Below, piece by piece: positions 9,711 to 18,045 of a stretch of 64,000 nt of DNA (position 1 is its first letter; each line of letters opens with the position of its first letter). The notes below the pieces were generated by a model. That model made no database searches. It was not told where the DNA came from and worked only from the letters and a program-made list of their open reading frames with translations. The position numbers and the translations under genes are program-made. This stretch comes from Psychrobacter sp. P11G3 (GTDB lineage: Bacteria; Pseudomonadota; Gammaproteobacteria; Pseudomonadales; Moraxellaceae): contig NZ_CM003596.1 in NCBI RefSeq assembly GCF_001435845.1, forward strand, positions 1,674,001 through 1,738,000. The letters run 5' to 3'.

Positions 9711-10481
9711 ATGAGTAATACTAAAAAGAAGGGTTCAAGTGTTGAGCGTGTTTTACAAATAGTGGAAGTGCTTGCCCACTCGCAAAGACCAATGAGTGTG
9801 AGTGACCTTGCTGAAACTCTAGAAGTTCCGGTGCCGAGTATGTATCGGTTATTAGATCAATTGCAGGATCTTGGATTCGTTCAGTTAGACTTACCAGGGA
9901 AGGTAACTTGCGGAAAACGCACGTATAAGCTTGCTATGAACTTATTACAAAATAGTGATTTTAAAAATGAAAGATTGGCCATATTGAATGAGCTGTCAGC
10001 AAAAATAGGAGAGACGGTAGGTATTTCGATTTTACAAGACTTAGACGTGGTTTATATCGATCGCGTTATGTCAGATTGGCCGTTGCAAATATTTCTACCG
10101 TCGGGTACTCATGTTCCTGTTTGGGCCAGTGCTAGTGGTAAATTATTGTTATCGCAACTATCGAATGAAAAGTGTGGGCGCATCGTTGAGAAAATGTCGT
10201 TACACGCATTAACGACTAAAACTCAGACCGATAAAAAACAATTAATGAAAACGATCACGGCAACGCGTGAGACGGGAGTAGGTGTAGATAATGAAGAGTT
10301 TATTCCGGGTATGGTAGCGTGTGCAGTCATGATTCCCAATGGGGATCAACAATCGTTTGCCACCGTGTTTACACACGGTCCGACAGTGAGAAAAAGTCTA
10401 GAGGAGTTGCTTAGTTATGTACCCCTTATGCAAGAGGCGGCGAATGAGCTGTCTGTTATTTTTAATCAGAACTATGAATAG
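9711..10481 (+). CDS. IclR-family regulator of the ddd cluster
   Basis: A 256-residue transcription factor. Residues about 9-65 are a winged helix (SSVERVLQIVEVLAHSQRPM, then LAETLEVPVPSMYRLLDQL). The rest is the IclR effector-binding domain, with the typical HVPVWASASGKLLLSQL segment near 138-154 and the GVGVDNEEFIPGMVACAV stretch. It is transcribed divergently from dddB across a 241-base gap that contains a palindrome, so control of the DMSP genes by a DMSP-derived effector is plausible. Better-known ddd clusters often carry a LysR-type DddR, making the IclR notable. It ends before a gene-free repeat-rich stretch, so it appears to be monocistronic. Confidence 0.88.
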   Translation: MSNTKKKGSSVERVLQIVEVLAHSQRPMSVSDLAETLEVPVPSMYRLLDQLQDLGFVQLDLPGKVTCGKRTYKLAMNLLQNSDFKNERLAILNELSAKIGETVGISILQDLDVVYIDRVMSDWPLQIFLPSGTHVPVWASASGKLLLSQLSNEKCGRIVEKMSLHALTTKTQTDKKQLMKTITATRETGVGVDNEEFIPGMVACAVMIPNGDQQSFATVFTHGPTVRKSLEELLSYVPLMQEAANELSVIFNQNYE

Positions 10482-10551
10482 AGAAGTGGCAAGACAAGAT
10501 AGTAGGCTAGGGTTTGTTTGTTCTGTAAATGTATAGCAGTAGATGGTTTTG

Positions 10552-10657
10552 ATAATCAATCTTCTATAGCTTGGATACGGTGTCAGGCTTTCTTAGTCTA
10601 AGAGTTGTAGTACTCTCACTGGCCTTCCTTGTATCCAAACTATATTGAACCGATTAC
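10552..10657 (+). repeat. MITE-like dispersed repeat, copy 1
   Basis: The core at 10571-10638 (68 bases) is bounded by inverted TTGGATAC/GTATCCAA. It matches, in reverse orientation, the element at 45874-45990; both contain CGGTGTCAGGCTT next to one end. Homology continues outside the core (ATAATCAAT on the left, TATTGAACCGATTA on the right). There is no coding capacity. It looks like a non-autonomous palindromic intergenic repeat. Confidence 0.7.
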
Positions 10658-10750
10658 AGTAGATAGTTATAACTATTGGTTCGCCGTACAACAGACCCTA
10701 ACAATAACATCACCTAACCTAAGAACATCACTTAATAAAGATACATAATA

Positions 10751-10800
10751 AAAAAAGGTTGCTAACGCTATATAAAACATAGTGCTAGCAACCTTTTTTT
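10751..10800 (+). terminator. hairpin terminator (repeat copy 2)
   Basis: GGTTGC at 10757-10762 pairs with GCAACC at 10788-10793, with inner CGCTAT/ATAGTG pairing, then seven T residues. The A tract on the left makes it usable in both directions. It is nearly identical to the hairpin at 1910-1958. It lies 270 bases after the IclR stop. Confidence 0.75.
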
Positions 10801-10807
10801 ATGGCTA

Positions 10808-10878
10808 TTAGGGGGTGTTTTGAGAAGTAGGATAGTCCATCACTCAGTCTAATACTTCTTGAGGCGAACCCCTCCTAA
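10808..10878. repeat. imperfect inverted repeat
   Basis: The left arm at 10808-10829 (TTAGGGGGTGTTTTGAGAAG and two more bases) and the right arm at 10853-10878 (inverted TTAGGAGGGG, then CTCAAGAAGTA) are related with a few gaps, around a 23-base centre. It may be the two ends of a collapsed mobile element or a regulatory hairpin upstream of the BCCT operon. Confidence 0.4.
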
Positions 10879-11001
10879 AAAGTATGCCGCTATTTTGTGG
10901 CATTACTTTAACTCATGCTTGATAGACTTTATATCATTTTTCAACTAACTAAGATTTGAAGTAATCTTAACAGCAATTAGAACCATAACAAGGAAGTTTG
11001 T

Positions 11002-12582
11002 ATGGCAAAATTACGACCAGTGACTTTTTGGCCTGCATTTATTTGCTTGGTATTAACAGTCGCTTATACAATCATTGATAAACAAAATTTTATCACAGGC
11101 ACATCAAGTCTAAATAGCATGATCATGGCTAACCTTTCTTGGTTATTCAACCTTAGTGCTTTGTTCATGGTGTTTATCGCAGCGTATGCTTTTTTTGCCC
11201 CAATAGGCCGAGTGCGTATTGGTGGCGAAAACGCGTCTCAAATGCTGACACCATTTCGTTGGTTTGCAGTGTCGCTAACGACGGTTATCGCAATGGGCAT
11301 TCTATTTTGGTCTGTTGCTGAACCAGTACTGCATTATCATGAGCCTCCCGCATATTTAGGAATTATCCCTGAAAGCCCTGAAGCGATGCGCTTTTCGATG
11401 TCTACTATTTTTGTACATTGGACGATTACCCCTTACTCGATTTATACGGTTGCCGGTTTAGCATTTGCTCTAGCATTTCATAACCTGAAATTGCCATTTT
11501 CGATTGGCTCAATGTTACGTCCAATTTTGGGGCGCTGGGTTGATGGTATTGGTGGTCAAGTGGTTGACGGTTTAGCGTTGTTTGCCGTTGTACTGGGTAT
11601 GTCTGCAACATTGACTTCTGGGCTGTTGGTGATAAGTGACGGCATGGAATCTGTATTGGGCATTGGGAAAAGTACGACTGGGTATGCAATTATCGCTATC
11701 GTTATTATAGGGGCAGCCCTTATATCTGCTGCATCTGGACTGCACCGCGGTATCCAAACGCTTGCTCGAATCAATACTTGGCTCTACTTTGTAGGGGCTC
11801 TATTCATATTTGTGGTGGGCCCAACTGCCTTTATCTTATCATTGGGTGTTGAGTCACTAGGGGTTTATCTTTCTGACTTTTTTGCACGCAACCTAGTCAC
11901 AGGTGCTTCTGGTAATGACCCGTGGCCAGGTTGGTGGACAGTTGCTTTCTTTGCCAGTTGGTTTGCTTGGGCGCCACTAAGCTGTTTGTTTCTTGGAAAA
12001 ATTGCCCGCGGCTATACCGTCCGTCAGTTCATCATGGTCAATCTATTACTGCCATCTGCTTTCGGATTTGTGTGGTTCAGTGTATTCAGTGGTTCTTCAC
12101 TGTTCTTTGATACCACCATGGGCGGCATTATGTACCAAGCCTATCAAGATAATGGTTTTGCTTCGGTGATTTATGTGCTGTTCAATCAGTTACCTGGTAG
12201 TACTTTACTCAGTGCGCTATTCATATTTGCTTGCTTTATTACCTTTGTGACGGCGGCCGATTCGACGACCGATGCGATTGGCGGTCTATGTATCCAAGGG
12301 GTTGATTCAGATAACTTGACGTCTCCTTTATGGGTGAAAACGATTTGGGGCTGTGCCGTAGCCTTTGTCGCCTGGATCAGTGCAAGCTTTATTGGGGTTG
12401 ATGCCATCAAGATGTTGTTCAATTTGTCTGGTGTACCCGGTATGTTGATTGTATTAGGTGCAGGATTTTCATTTTTAAAGTTAGCCCGTAGGGTTGAGAT
12501 TAATGGGGGTATTGTTGAGCTAGAACCAACATCATCAACTGAGGTAAGGAAAACTAATGAGCCTTCACGCTCAATAACGTAA
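11002..12582 (+). CDS. second BCCT-family transporter
   Basis: A 526-residue inner-membrane carrier with about 12 hydrophobic segments and the family block FFASWFAWAPLSCLFLGKIARGYT. It differs clearly from the DddT-like protein at 2074-3726: the third-helix glycine motif is gone, reading TTVIAMGILFWSVAEP at about 93-108 instead of GAGIGVGMLTFATAEP. That suggests a different coupling ion or substrate. The start follows AAGGAAG. It is the first gene of a run with an aldo/keto reductase, a lyase and an aldehyde dehydrogenase, so it probably imports their substrate, likely a quaternary ammonium or sulfonium compound. The exact substrate cannot be read from the sequence. Confidence 0.88.
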   Translation: MAKLRPVTFWPAFICLVLTVAYTIIDKQNFITGTSSLNSMIMANLSWLFNLSALFMVFIAAYAFFAPIGRVRIGGENASQMLTPFRWFAVSLTTVIAMGILFWSVAEPVLHYHEPPAYLGIIPESPEAMRFSMSTIFVHWTITPYSIYTVAGLAFALAFHNLKLPFSIGSMLRPILGRWVDGIGGQVVDGLALFAVVLGMSATLTSGLLVISDGMESVLGIGKSTTGYAIIAIVIIGAALISAASGLHRGIQTLARINTWLYFVGALFIFVVGPTAFILSLGVESLGVYLSDFFARNLVTGASGNDPWPGWWTVAFFASWFAWAPLSCLFLGKIARGYTVRQFIMVNLLLPSAFGFVWFSVFSGSSLFFDTTMGGIMYQAYQDNGFASVIYVLFNQLPGSTLLSALFIFACFITFVTAADSTTDAIGGLCIQGVDSDNLTSPLWVKTIWGCAVAFVAWISASFIGVDAIKMLFNLSGVPGMLIVLGAGFSFLKLARRVEINGGIVELEPTSSTEVRKTNEPSRSIT

Positions 12583-12669
12583 GCAGAGTGGCAATAAAAA
12601 CACGTTCAAAAATGCGGTAACCATACTATCTAGTAGAACTATATCTACGATTACCTTTAAGGATCAAAT

Positions 12670-13698
12670 ATGCAATACGTCAAACTCGGACAGTCTGGAC
12701 TAAAAGTATCTCGCCTTTGTCTTGGTACCATGAACATGGGTTCAAAAGAATGGAAACCTTGGATCTTTAATGAAAAAGAAAGTGAGCCGATTATTGCACA
12801 TGCGCTCGATATGGGTATTAACTTCATCGATTTAGCCGATTTTTACTCTCTCGGCGCTGGTGAAGAAGTCGTATGTAACGTATTGCGCCGTATCGCTCGT
12901 AGAGATGACTTAGTTATCACTACCAAAGTAGGATATGCCATGAGCAATGACATTAATGCACAAGGGCATTCACGAAAAAATATTTTCAATGCTATTGATA
13001 ACTCATTAAAGCGTATGGGCACGGATTATGTAGATATCTATATGCTGCACTACTTTGATACTGAAACCCCAGTGGAAGAAACTATGGCAGCACTGAACGA
13101 CATCGTATTAGCAGGTAAGGCACGATATATCGGTGTTTCAACTATGTACACTTGGCAGCTGGCCAAAATACTACAAGTTTGCGATAAAAATGGTTGGGCA
13201 CGTCCAATTAACATGCAGTTGCAATTGAACTGTGCGTATAGAGAAGAAGAGCGAGAAATGATTCCTTTCTGTATGGATCAGGGCATTGGTGTGTCGGTTT
13301 TCAGTCCTTTAGCGCGTGGTATTTTAACCAGTGATTTGCAATCAACTCGCAATCAGACGGACTTCTTTACTGCAGAGATGTACAACGATCAGGCTTCTAA
13401 AGATATCGCACATTCAGTGGCCAAAATTGCCAATGCGCGTGGCTGTTTACCTGCACAAGTAGCACAGGCTTGGGTTTTAAATAAACCTGAAGTGTCTTCT
13501 ATGTTGGTTGGAGCCGACACAGTGGCGCAGTTTAATAGCGCAGTAGCCGCCGTTGAAATGAAGCTTACTGTTGAAGAGATATACGAGCTTGAGCGTAACT
13601 ATACACCTTGCGACCTGATAAACGACTATACGTCAGGCAAGCGCATTCCACGTGTTGCTCGCCCAGAAAAATTAACTTTTATGGATAAAGCAAGTTAA
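12670..13698 (+). CDS. aldo/keto reductase
   Basis: A 342-residue (beta/alpha)8 barrel NADP-type oxidoreductase. The catalytic tetrad is visible: Asp54 (or Asp57) and Tyr59 in INFIDLADFYS, Lys86 in VITTKVGYA, and His127 in DYVDIYMLHYFD. The C-terminal part has the cofactor segments VSVFSPLARGIL and MLVGADTVAQ. The start follows AAGGA. It lies 87 bases after the BCCT gene and 113 before the lyase gene. Within this operon it could interconvert an alcohol and an aldehyde on the imported compound, feeding the aldehyde dehydrogenase at 15330, but the sequence does not define a substrate. Confidence 0.9.
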   Translation: MQYVKLGQSGLKVSRLCLGTMNMGSKEWKPWIFNEKESEPIIAHALDMGINFIDLADFYSLGAGEEVVCNVLRRIARRDDLVITTKVGYAMSNDINAQGHSRKNIFNAIDNSLKRMGTDYVDIYMLHYFDTETPVEETMAALNDIVLAGKARYIGVSTMYTWQLAKILQVCDKNGWARPINMQLQLNCAYREEEREMIPFCMDQGIGVSVFSPLARGILTSDLQSTRNQTDFFTAEMYNDQASKDIAHSVAKIANARGCLPAQVAQAWVLNKPEVSSMLVGADTVAQFNSAVAAVEMKLTVEEIYELERNYTPCDLINDYTSGKRIPRVARPEKLTFMDKAS

Positions 13699-13811
13699 AT
13701 ACTTTGGACCTCAAAAGTATGGAAAGAGCAGACGACTAATCAGTCTTTAGTAGTAGATATATCGTTTGACTCTCCAAACTGACAATTGCAATCAGGCAAG
13801 GATAGCTAAAA

Positions 13812-15155
13812 ATGTCGGAGTATCAGTATCGCGTTGAAGAAGATTCGATTGGTTGTCTCGAGGTCCCAATCAATGCTTTATATGGCGTACAAACACAGAG
13901 GGCCATACGGTTATATCCCTTAAATGGTGAGAAACCTTTGTCGGCTTATCCTGAATTGTTACAGGGGTTGCTAAAGGTCAAAAAACTGGCGGCTTTAATC
14001 AATATAGAAACAAAAGAAATCGACGCTGAGATGGGTCAAGCTATTGTGGCTACTGTTGACTATCTACTTGAAAAAATGCCCGTGGAGCAATTTCAGGTGC
14101 ATTCTTTTCATGGCGGCGGCGGCGTTTCTAGCAATATGAATCTAAATGAGGTTATTGCTAACGTCGCGAACCACGATACCTTCAATCAGCCGCTTGGCAG
14201 TTATTACCCCATACATCCCAATGATCATGTCAATCTCAACAACTCGACAAGTGATGTTTTGAACACTGCTTGTCATTTAGCAGTGATTGATAAGAGAAAA
14301 GAATTAACGGGGACATTGCAAGGGTTGATTGACACTTTTGAGGTGCAAGCTGATAAGTGGAAAGAGGTGTTAAAGCTTTCTCGTACATGCTTGCAAGACG
14401 CGGTCGATATTAGTTTCGCCGATATGTTTGGTGGTTATCGTGCGCAGCTTAAGCGTCAAAAGCAACGGTTAGACAATAGTATCGATGAGCTTTACAAGAT
14501 TAATTTGGGTGGCAATATTATTGGCCGCAAAGGAGATTGCTCTGATGCGTTTTTTGACAAAATAATCGGCAATATAAATGAGATGGAAGCATCAGATCGT
14601 TTTATGCACACCGATAATTTTTTTGATGCATCTCAAAGTTATGATGATTTAGCGAAAGTGGCTGCTGATTTAGATCAACTTGCAAGAGCACTGTTACGCA
14701 TTGCGAAAGATTTTCGGCTGATGGCATCAGGGCCAGAGACAGGTTTTGGTGAGATTATACTACCTGCTGTGCAACCTGGTTCTTCAGCCATGCCAGGAAA
14801 AATAAATCCAACTATCCCTGAATACTTGGTGCAGTGTGCTATGCAAGCTTGTGGGCATTGTTATGCGGTTCAGATGACGCAAGACCACGGTGAGTTAGAC
14901 TATAGTCCTTGGCAGTCTATTATCATTAGTAACTTGCTCGATGCAATGTCAGTACTGACCAGTGGCATGCAGGCGTTTGATCAGCATTGTCTGTCTGGTA
15001 TGGCGCCAGATATAAAGCGTAATAACGCTAACGTCAACACGCTTATCCCCACACTGATGCGTCTTAAAAAAACCCATGGTTATTCATTTACCGCACGTGT
15101 CTACAAAGAAACAGGCGGAGACCTAGAAAAGATTAGAGCGTATTTAGAAAAATAA
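13812..15155 (+). CDS. aspartase/fumarase-superfamily lyase, substrate unknown
   Basis: A 447-residue cytosolic lyase of the family that does anti-eliminations next to a carboxylate. It opens with the aspartase-like RVEEDSIGCLEVPINALYGVQTQRAI. The flexible catalytic loop GSSAMPGKINPTIPE (323-337) keeps the base Ser325, Lys330 and Asn332. Positions that bind substrate in aspartase look changed: GTSxNMN is GVSSNMN (Val105 for Thr), STND is STSD (Ser147 for Asn), and GRT[HQ]LQDAVPM is SRTCLQDAVDI (Cys193 and Asp199). Length is slightly below aspartase (about 470). The neighbours (BCCT carrier, aldo/keto reductase, aldehyde dehydrogenase) suggest elimination of an amine or onium group rather than ordinary aspartate deamination. 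That is inference; true aspartase activity is not excluded. Confidence 0.82.
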   Translation: MSEYQYRVEEDSIGCLEVPINALYGVQTQRAIRLYPLNGEKPLSAYPELLQGLLKVKKLAALINIETKEIDAEMGQAIVATVDYLLEKMPVEQFQVHSFHGGGGVSSNMNLNEVIANVANHDTFNQPLGSYYPIHPNDHVNLNNSTSDVLNTACHLAVIDKRKELTGTLQGLIDTFEVQADKWKEVLKLSRTCLQDAVDISFADMFGGYRAQLKRQKQRLDNSIDELYKINLGGNIIGRKGDCSDAFFDKIIGNINEMEASDRFMHTDNFFDASQSYDDLAKVAADLDQLARALLRIAKDFRLMASGPETGFGEIILPAVQPGSSAMPGKINPTIPEYLVQCAMQACGHCYAVQMTQDHGELDYSPWQSIIISNLLDAMSVLTSGMQAFDQHCLSGMAPDIKRNNANVNTLIPTLMRLKKTHGYSFTARVYKETGGDLEKIRAYLEK

Positions 15156-15329
15156 AATACGATCAGAAGGATGAGTTTTTTGCACAACACTATGCGCTAA
15201 TGTCAATTGCGACTCAACCAGTGTTCCTTCAGACTCATTAGTAATCGTGAAGATAGCAGCGAAAATGCTCTCTATCATGAAAAACCACGTTATAACGGAA
15301 AGTCACTTAAATAAAACATGGAGCATCAC

Positions 15330-16835
15330 ATGAATTCTAACGAAAATATTCCTTTATCTTGGGCTTATAACTGGCTCACCAGTCCTAAACGTCAGTACAT
15401 TAATGGTGAATGGGTCGATGGTGCAAGCGATGAAAAGTGGGTCGTCACCAACCCTGCAAATCGTGAAGCACTATGCAGTTTTGAGATAGCTGATGCAGAT
15501 CAGGTTGAATACACAGCGTCTATGGCTAACCAGTGTTATGAGTCGGGCGTATGGGCAAAAATTAGCCGCCCACAGCGCGCCAATATGCTGCGTCAGATAG
15601 CCCAGTTGATTCGCGATAACACAGAAAAGTTATCAGTACTGGAGTCTTTACCTAATGGTAAGCTGTTTTCTGAGTCTATGGTAGATGATATTCCGACTTG
15701 TGCTGATATTTTTGAATACTACGCTGGCTGGACGGATAAATTTTATGGCGAAACTTCACCTGTTGAAGATGGTTTTTTAAACTATACGATAAAAGAGCCA
15801 ATAGGGGTTTGCGCACTGATAGCACCGTGGAACTTTCCTTTATATCAGACCAGCTTAAAGTTAGCCGCCGCTTTATCTATGGGTAATCCTGTCATCATCA
15901 AGCCATCAGAATATACCCCATTAACGAGCATTTTTTTGGTAGAACTGATCGATGAGCATCTAGATTTTCCTAAAGGTGTGATCAACATGCTATTAACCAA
16001 TGGCGAAATGGCAAATCAACTTACCTTGAGCGACAACGTACACAAAGTTTCTTTCACAGGTAGTACTGACGTTGGCCGTAAAATCGTACAGAACTCAGGA
16101 CTGTCTAATCTTAAGTCTGCCACTTTAGAGCTGGGTGGTAAGTCACCTTGTATCTTCTTTGAAGATACACCAGACCTAGATGGTGCGATTGACCGTGCCT
16201 TTACTGTCATGTTCTCCCATAAAGGTGAGAAGTGTTCAGAGCCGACTCGCTTTTTGATTCATGACAGTCTTTATGACCAAGTGGTTGATAAGTTAATCGT
16301 AAAGGCTAATGCTGTGAGGTGTGGCAATCAGTTTGATGAGACAGTCACTCAAGGGCCACAATGTAACGAAGCACAGTTCAATAAAATTTTAGAATACATA
16401 GAAATCGGTAAAAAAGAAGCCAAGCTTGTCGCTGGTGGTTATGCAGATACCGAGGGCGACAATGCCAAAGGGTATTTCATTCGACCTACTATTTTCTCTG
16501 AAGTTAGCCAAGACTCACGCATTGCACAAGAAGAAATTTTTGGTCCTGTACTGTGCTGTACTCGATTCCATACGACCAAAGAAGCGGTAGAGATGGCCAA
16601 TGCTACTGCTTATGGGTTAGCTGCAGGTCTGTATACCAGTGACGTGTCTCGCGCTCATCGTGTGGCAGAGCAGATTGATGCAGGTATGTTATTTATTAAC
16701 CGTTACGGCTGTTATGGACTTGCTGCACCGTTTGGTGGTTTCCGCCAGAGTGGTTGGGGTAAAGAAATGGCCATTCATTCGTTGTCTTCTTACACCAAAA
16801 CTAAAGGTGTGTGGGTGTACTTTGGTGACGGTTAG
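15330..16835 (+). CDS. aldehyde dehydrogenase, betaine-aldehyde type
   Basis: An NAD(P) aldehyde dehydrogenase of 501 residues. The general base Glu267 is in LELGGKSP and the nucleophile Cys302 in GEKCSEPTRF, whose C-S-x-x-T-R pattern resembles betaine and trimethylaminobutyraldehyde dehydrogenases. The cofactor loop is FTGSTDVGR at 242-250. The ATG at 15330 is preferred because GGAG lies just before it; an in-frame ATG at 15318 would add four residues. It is last in the run of BCCT carrier, aldo/keto reductase and lyase, before a terminator at 16908. It probably oxidises an aldehyde made in that pathway to the acid. There is a 174-base gap to the lyase gene, so an internal promoter is possible. 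Confidence 0.9.
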   Translation: MNSNENIPLSWAYNWLTSPKRQYINGEWVDGASDEKWVVTNPANREALCSFEIADADQVEYTASMANQCYESGVWAKISRPQRANMLRQIAQLIRDNTEKLSVLESLPNGKLFSESMVDDIPTCADIFEYYAGWTDKFYGETSPVEDGFLNYTIKEPIGVCALIAPWNFPLYQTSLKLAAALSMGNPVIIKPSEYTPLTSIFLVELIDEHLDFPKGVINMLLTNGEMANQLTLSDNVHKVSFTGSTDVGRKIVQNSGLSNLKSATLELGGKSPCIFFEDTPDLDGAIDRAFTVMFSHKGEKCSEPTRFLIHDSLYDQVVDKLIVKANAVRCGNQFDETVTQGPQCNEAQFNKILEYIEIGKKEAKLVAGGYADTEGDNAKGYFIRPTIFSEVSQDSRIAQEEIFGPVLCCTRFHTTKEAVEMANATAYGLAAGLYTSDVSRAHRVAEQIDAGMLFINRYGCYGLAAPFGGFRQSGWGKEMAIHSLSSYTKTKGVWVYFGDG

Positions 16836-17150
16836 TCGGTAAGCGTTAGTAATTATCAGTTCCGCAGCTGTGCTGTGGGACGCACTCCTCTAAAATAGTT
16901 TTGTTTTAAGGCCTGATATATTCAGGCCTTTTTGTGCTTAATAGTTGATTAATATTCAACATCCTATACTAATAATATTTGAAACTGGTACTAGTAAACA
17001 GCAAGTGGTTGGTATATTTGGGAATAGCCGTTTTTGAGAAAGTAGAGTAATATCGCTATTTCATAATGAAACACAATGAGCTGAAGACTGCTAAGTTTTT
17101 ATGCTTAGACATCATTAAACTCTCAATATAGCTTTGCTTAAGGTCACTTT
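16836..17150. other. intergenic region before LysR gene
   Basis: This 315-base gap holds one clear terminator (16908-16934). The rest is AT-rich sequence that presumably carries the LysR promoter. No small gene or further repeat is seen. Confidence 0.6.
16908..16934 (+). terminator. terminator after aldehyde dehydrogenase
   Basis: AAGGCCTGA and TCAGGCCTT form a perfect 9-base stem around a short loop, followed by T residues. It closes the plus-strand operon that starts at 11002. Confidence 0.88.
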
Positions 17151-18014
17151 ATGCGTTCATTGCCCGCACTGACATCGTTACGTGTTTTTGAAACAGCAGG
17201 AAAATGCCTGAGCTTTACTAAGGCCGCCAGTCAGCTGAATGTCACTCAAAGCGCCGTAAGCAGACAAATTAAACACTTAGAGGACTATCTAGGCGTTCCT
17301 CTGTTCGTGCGTCGTCATCATCGATTGGAGCTAACAGCAGCCGGTCAACAGCTATTAAGCAAGCTTGAGCAGTCTTTTAATCTGATGGAAACGGCCGTTC
17401 AAGAGTTAAGAGACCCCAATCAACGTCAAAAACTCACGTTATTATTCCCGCCAACATTTGCGACTCGCTGGCTTGCGCCAAGACTTGCTGATTTTCATAT
17501 TCATTCTCCTGAATTACAGCTATCTATCCACAATAATGACAGTGAACATAATATTTTTGACTGCCATATACGTTTTGGACGTACTGCTCGGCCCAATCAC
17601 TACAGTGAATTGATTATGCTAGAGCAACACGTGGCCGTATGCGCGCCTAATTTACTAGAGCAAGCTCAGCAGCTAAACGGCAATTTATTACACATAATTC
17701 ATGAAGGGCAGCGGCTACCAGTATGGGAAAACTGGTTACAAGCAGCGGGTTTGACAGGAGGGGTTAACGTCGATGGCGGCATGGAGTTCAGTACCTTAGA
17801 TCAGGTCAGCAATGCTGCTATTAATGGTGCAGGATTTGCTATTGTAGATAAGAGAATGATCAGTCATGAGCTCAAAATGGGTACGTTGGTACCTTTTAGT
17901 CAGGTTGAAGTGAGTGGCCCTTATGGTTACTGGCTTGATATCAAAGCTGAACGCCAAGGGCTTGCTAAAGTTGTCCGCTTTACAGAGTGGCTCAGGCAAG
18001 TCAGTCCTGATTAA
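17151..18014 (+). CDS. LysR-family (GcvA-like) regulator
   Basis: A 287-residue LysR-type activator. The N-terminal helix-turn-helix spans about 6-65 (SLRVFETAGKCLSFTKAASQ, then VTQSAVSRQIKHLEDYLGVP). The remainder is the periplasmic-binding-like effector domain. The opening RSLPALTSLRVFE is characteristic of the GcvA group. The start follows AAGG. It lies on the same strand as the BCCT-lyase operon but after its terminator, so it is its own unit. It is the best candidate controller of that operon, although LysR genes are usually divergent from their targets. It converges on the minus-strand IclR gene with a 31-base gap. Confidence 0.88.
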   Translation: MRSLPALTSLRVFETAGKCLSFTKAASQLNVTQSAVSRQIKHLEDYLGVPLFVRRHHRLELTAAGQQLLSKLEQSFNLMETAVQELRDPNQRQKLTLLFPPTFATRWLAPRLADFHIHSPELQLSIHNNDSEHNIFDCHIRFGRTARPNHYSELIMLEQHVAVCAPNLLEQAQQLNGNLLHIIHEGQRLPVWENWLQAAGLTGGVNVDGGMEFSTLDQVSNAAINGAGFAIVDKRMISHELKMGTLVPFSQVEVSGPYGYWLDIKAERQGLAKVVRFTEWLRQVSPD

Positions 18015-18045
18015 TTATATTCATTTTAATAGTGGATATTATAAG

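Larger units (their letters stand above)
10482..11001. other. gene-free stretch with stacked palindromic elements
   Basis: No coding sequence is supported here. From left to right it holds a MITE-like repeat (10552-10657), a hairpin terminator (10751-10800) and an imperfect inverted repeat (10808-10878). The leader of the second BCCT gene follows, with its AAGGAAG ribosome site just before 11002. Confidence 0.7.

Noticed and set aside
13812-15155. Plain aspartate ammonia-lyase AspA
   Set aside because: Several substrate-site positions differ and the neighbours belong to an onium-type pathway, so the symbol was withheld; aspartase activity is still possible.
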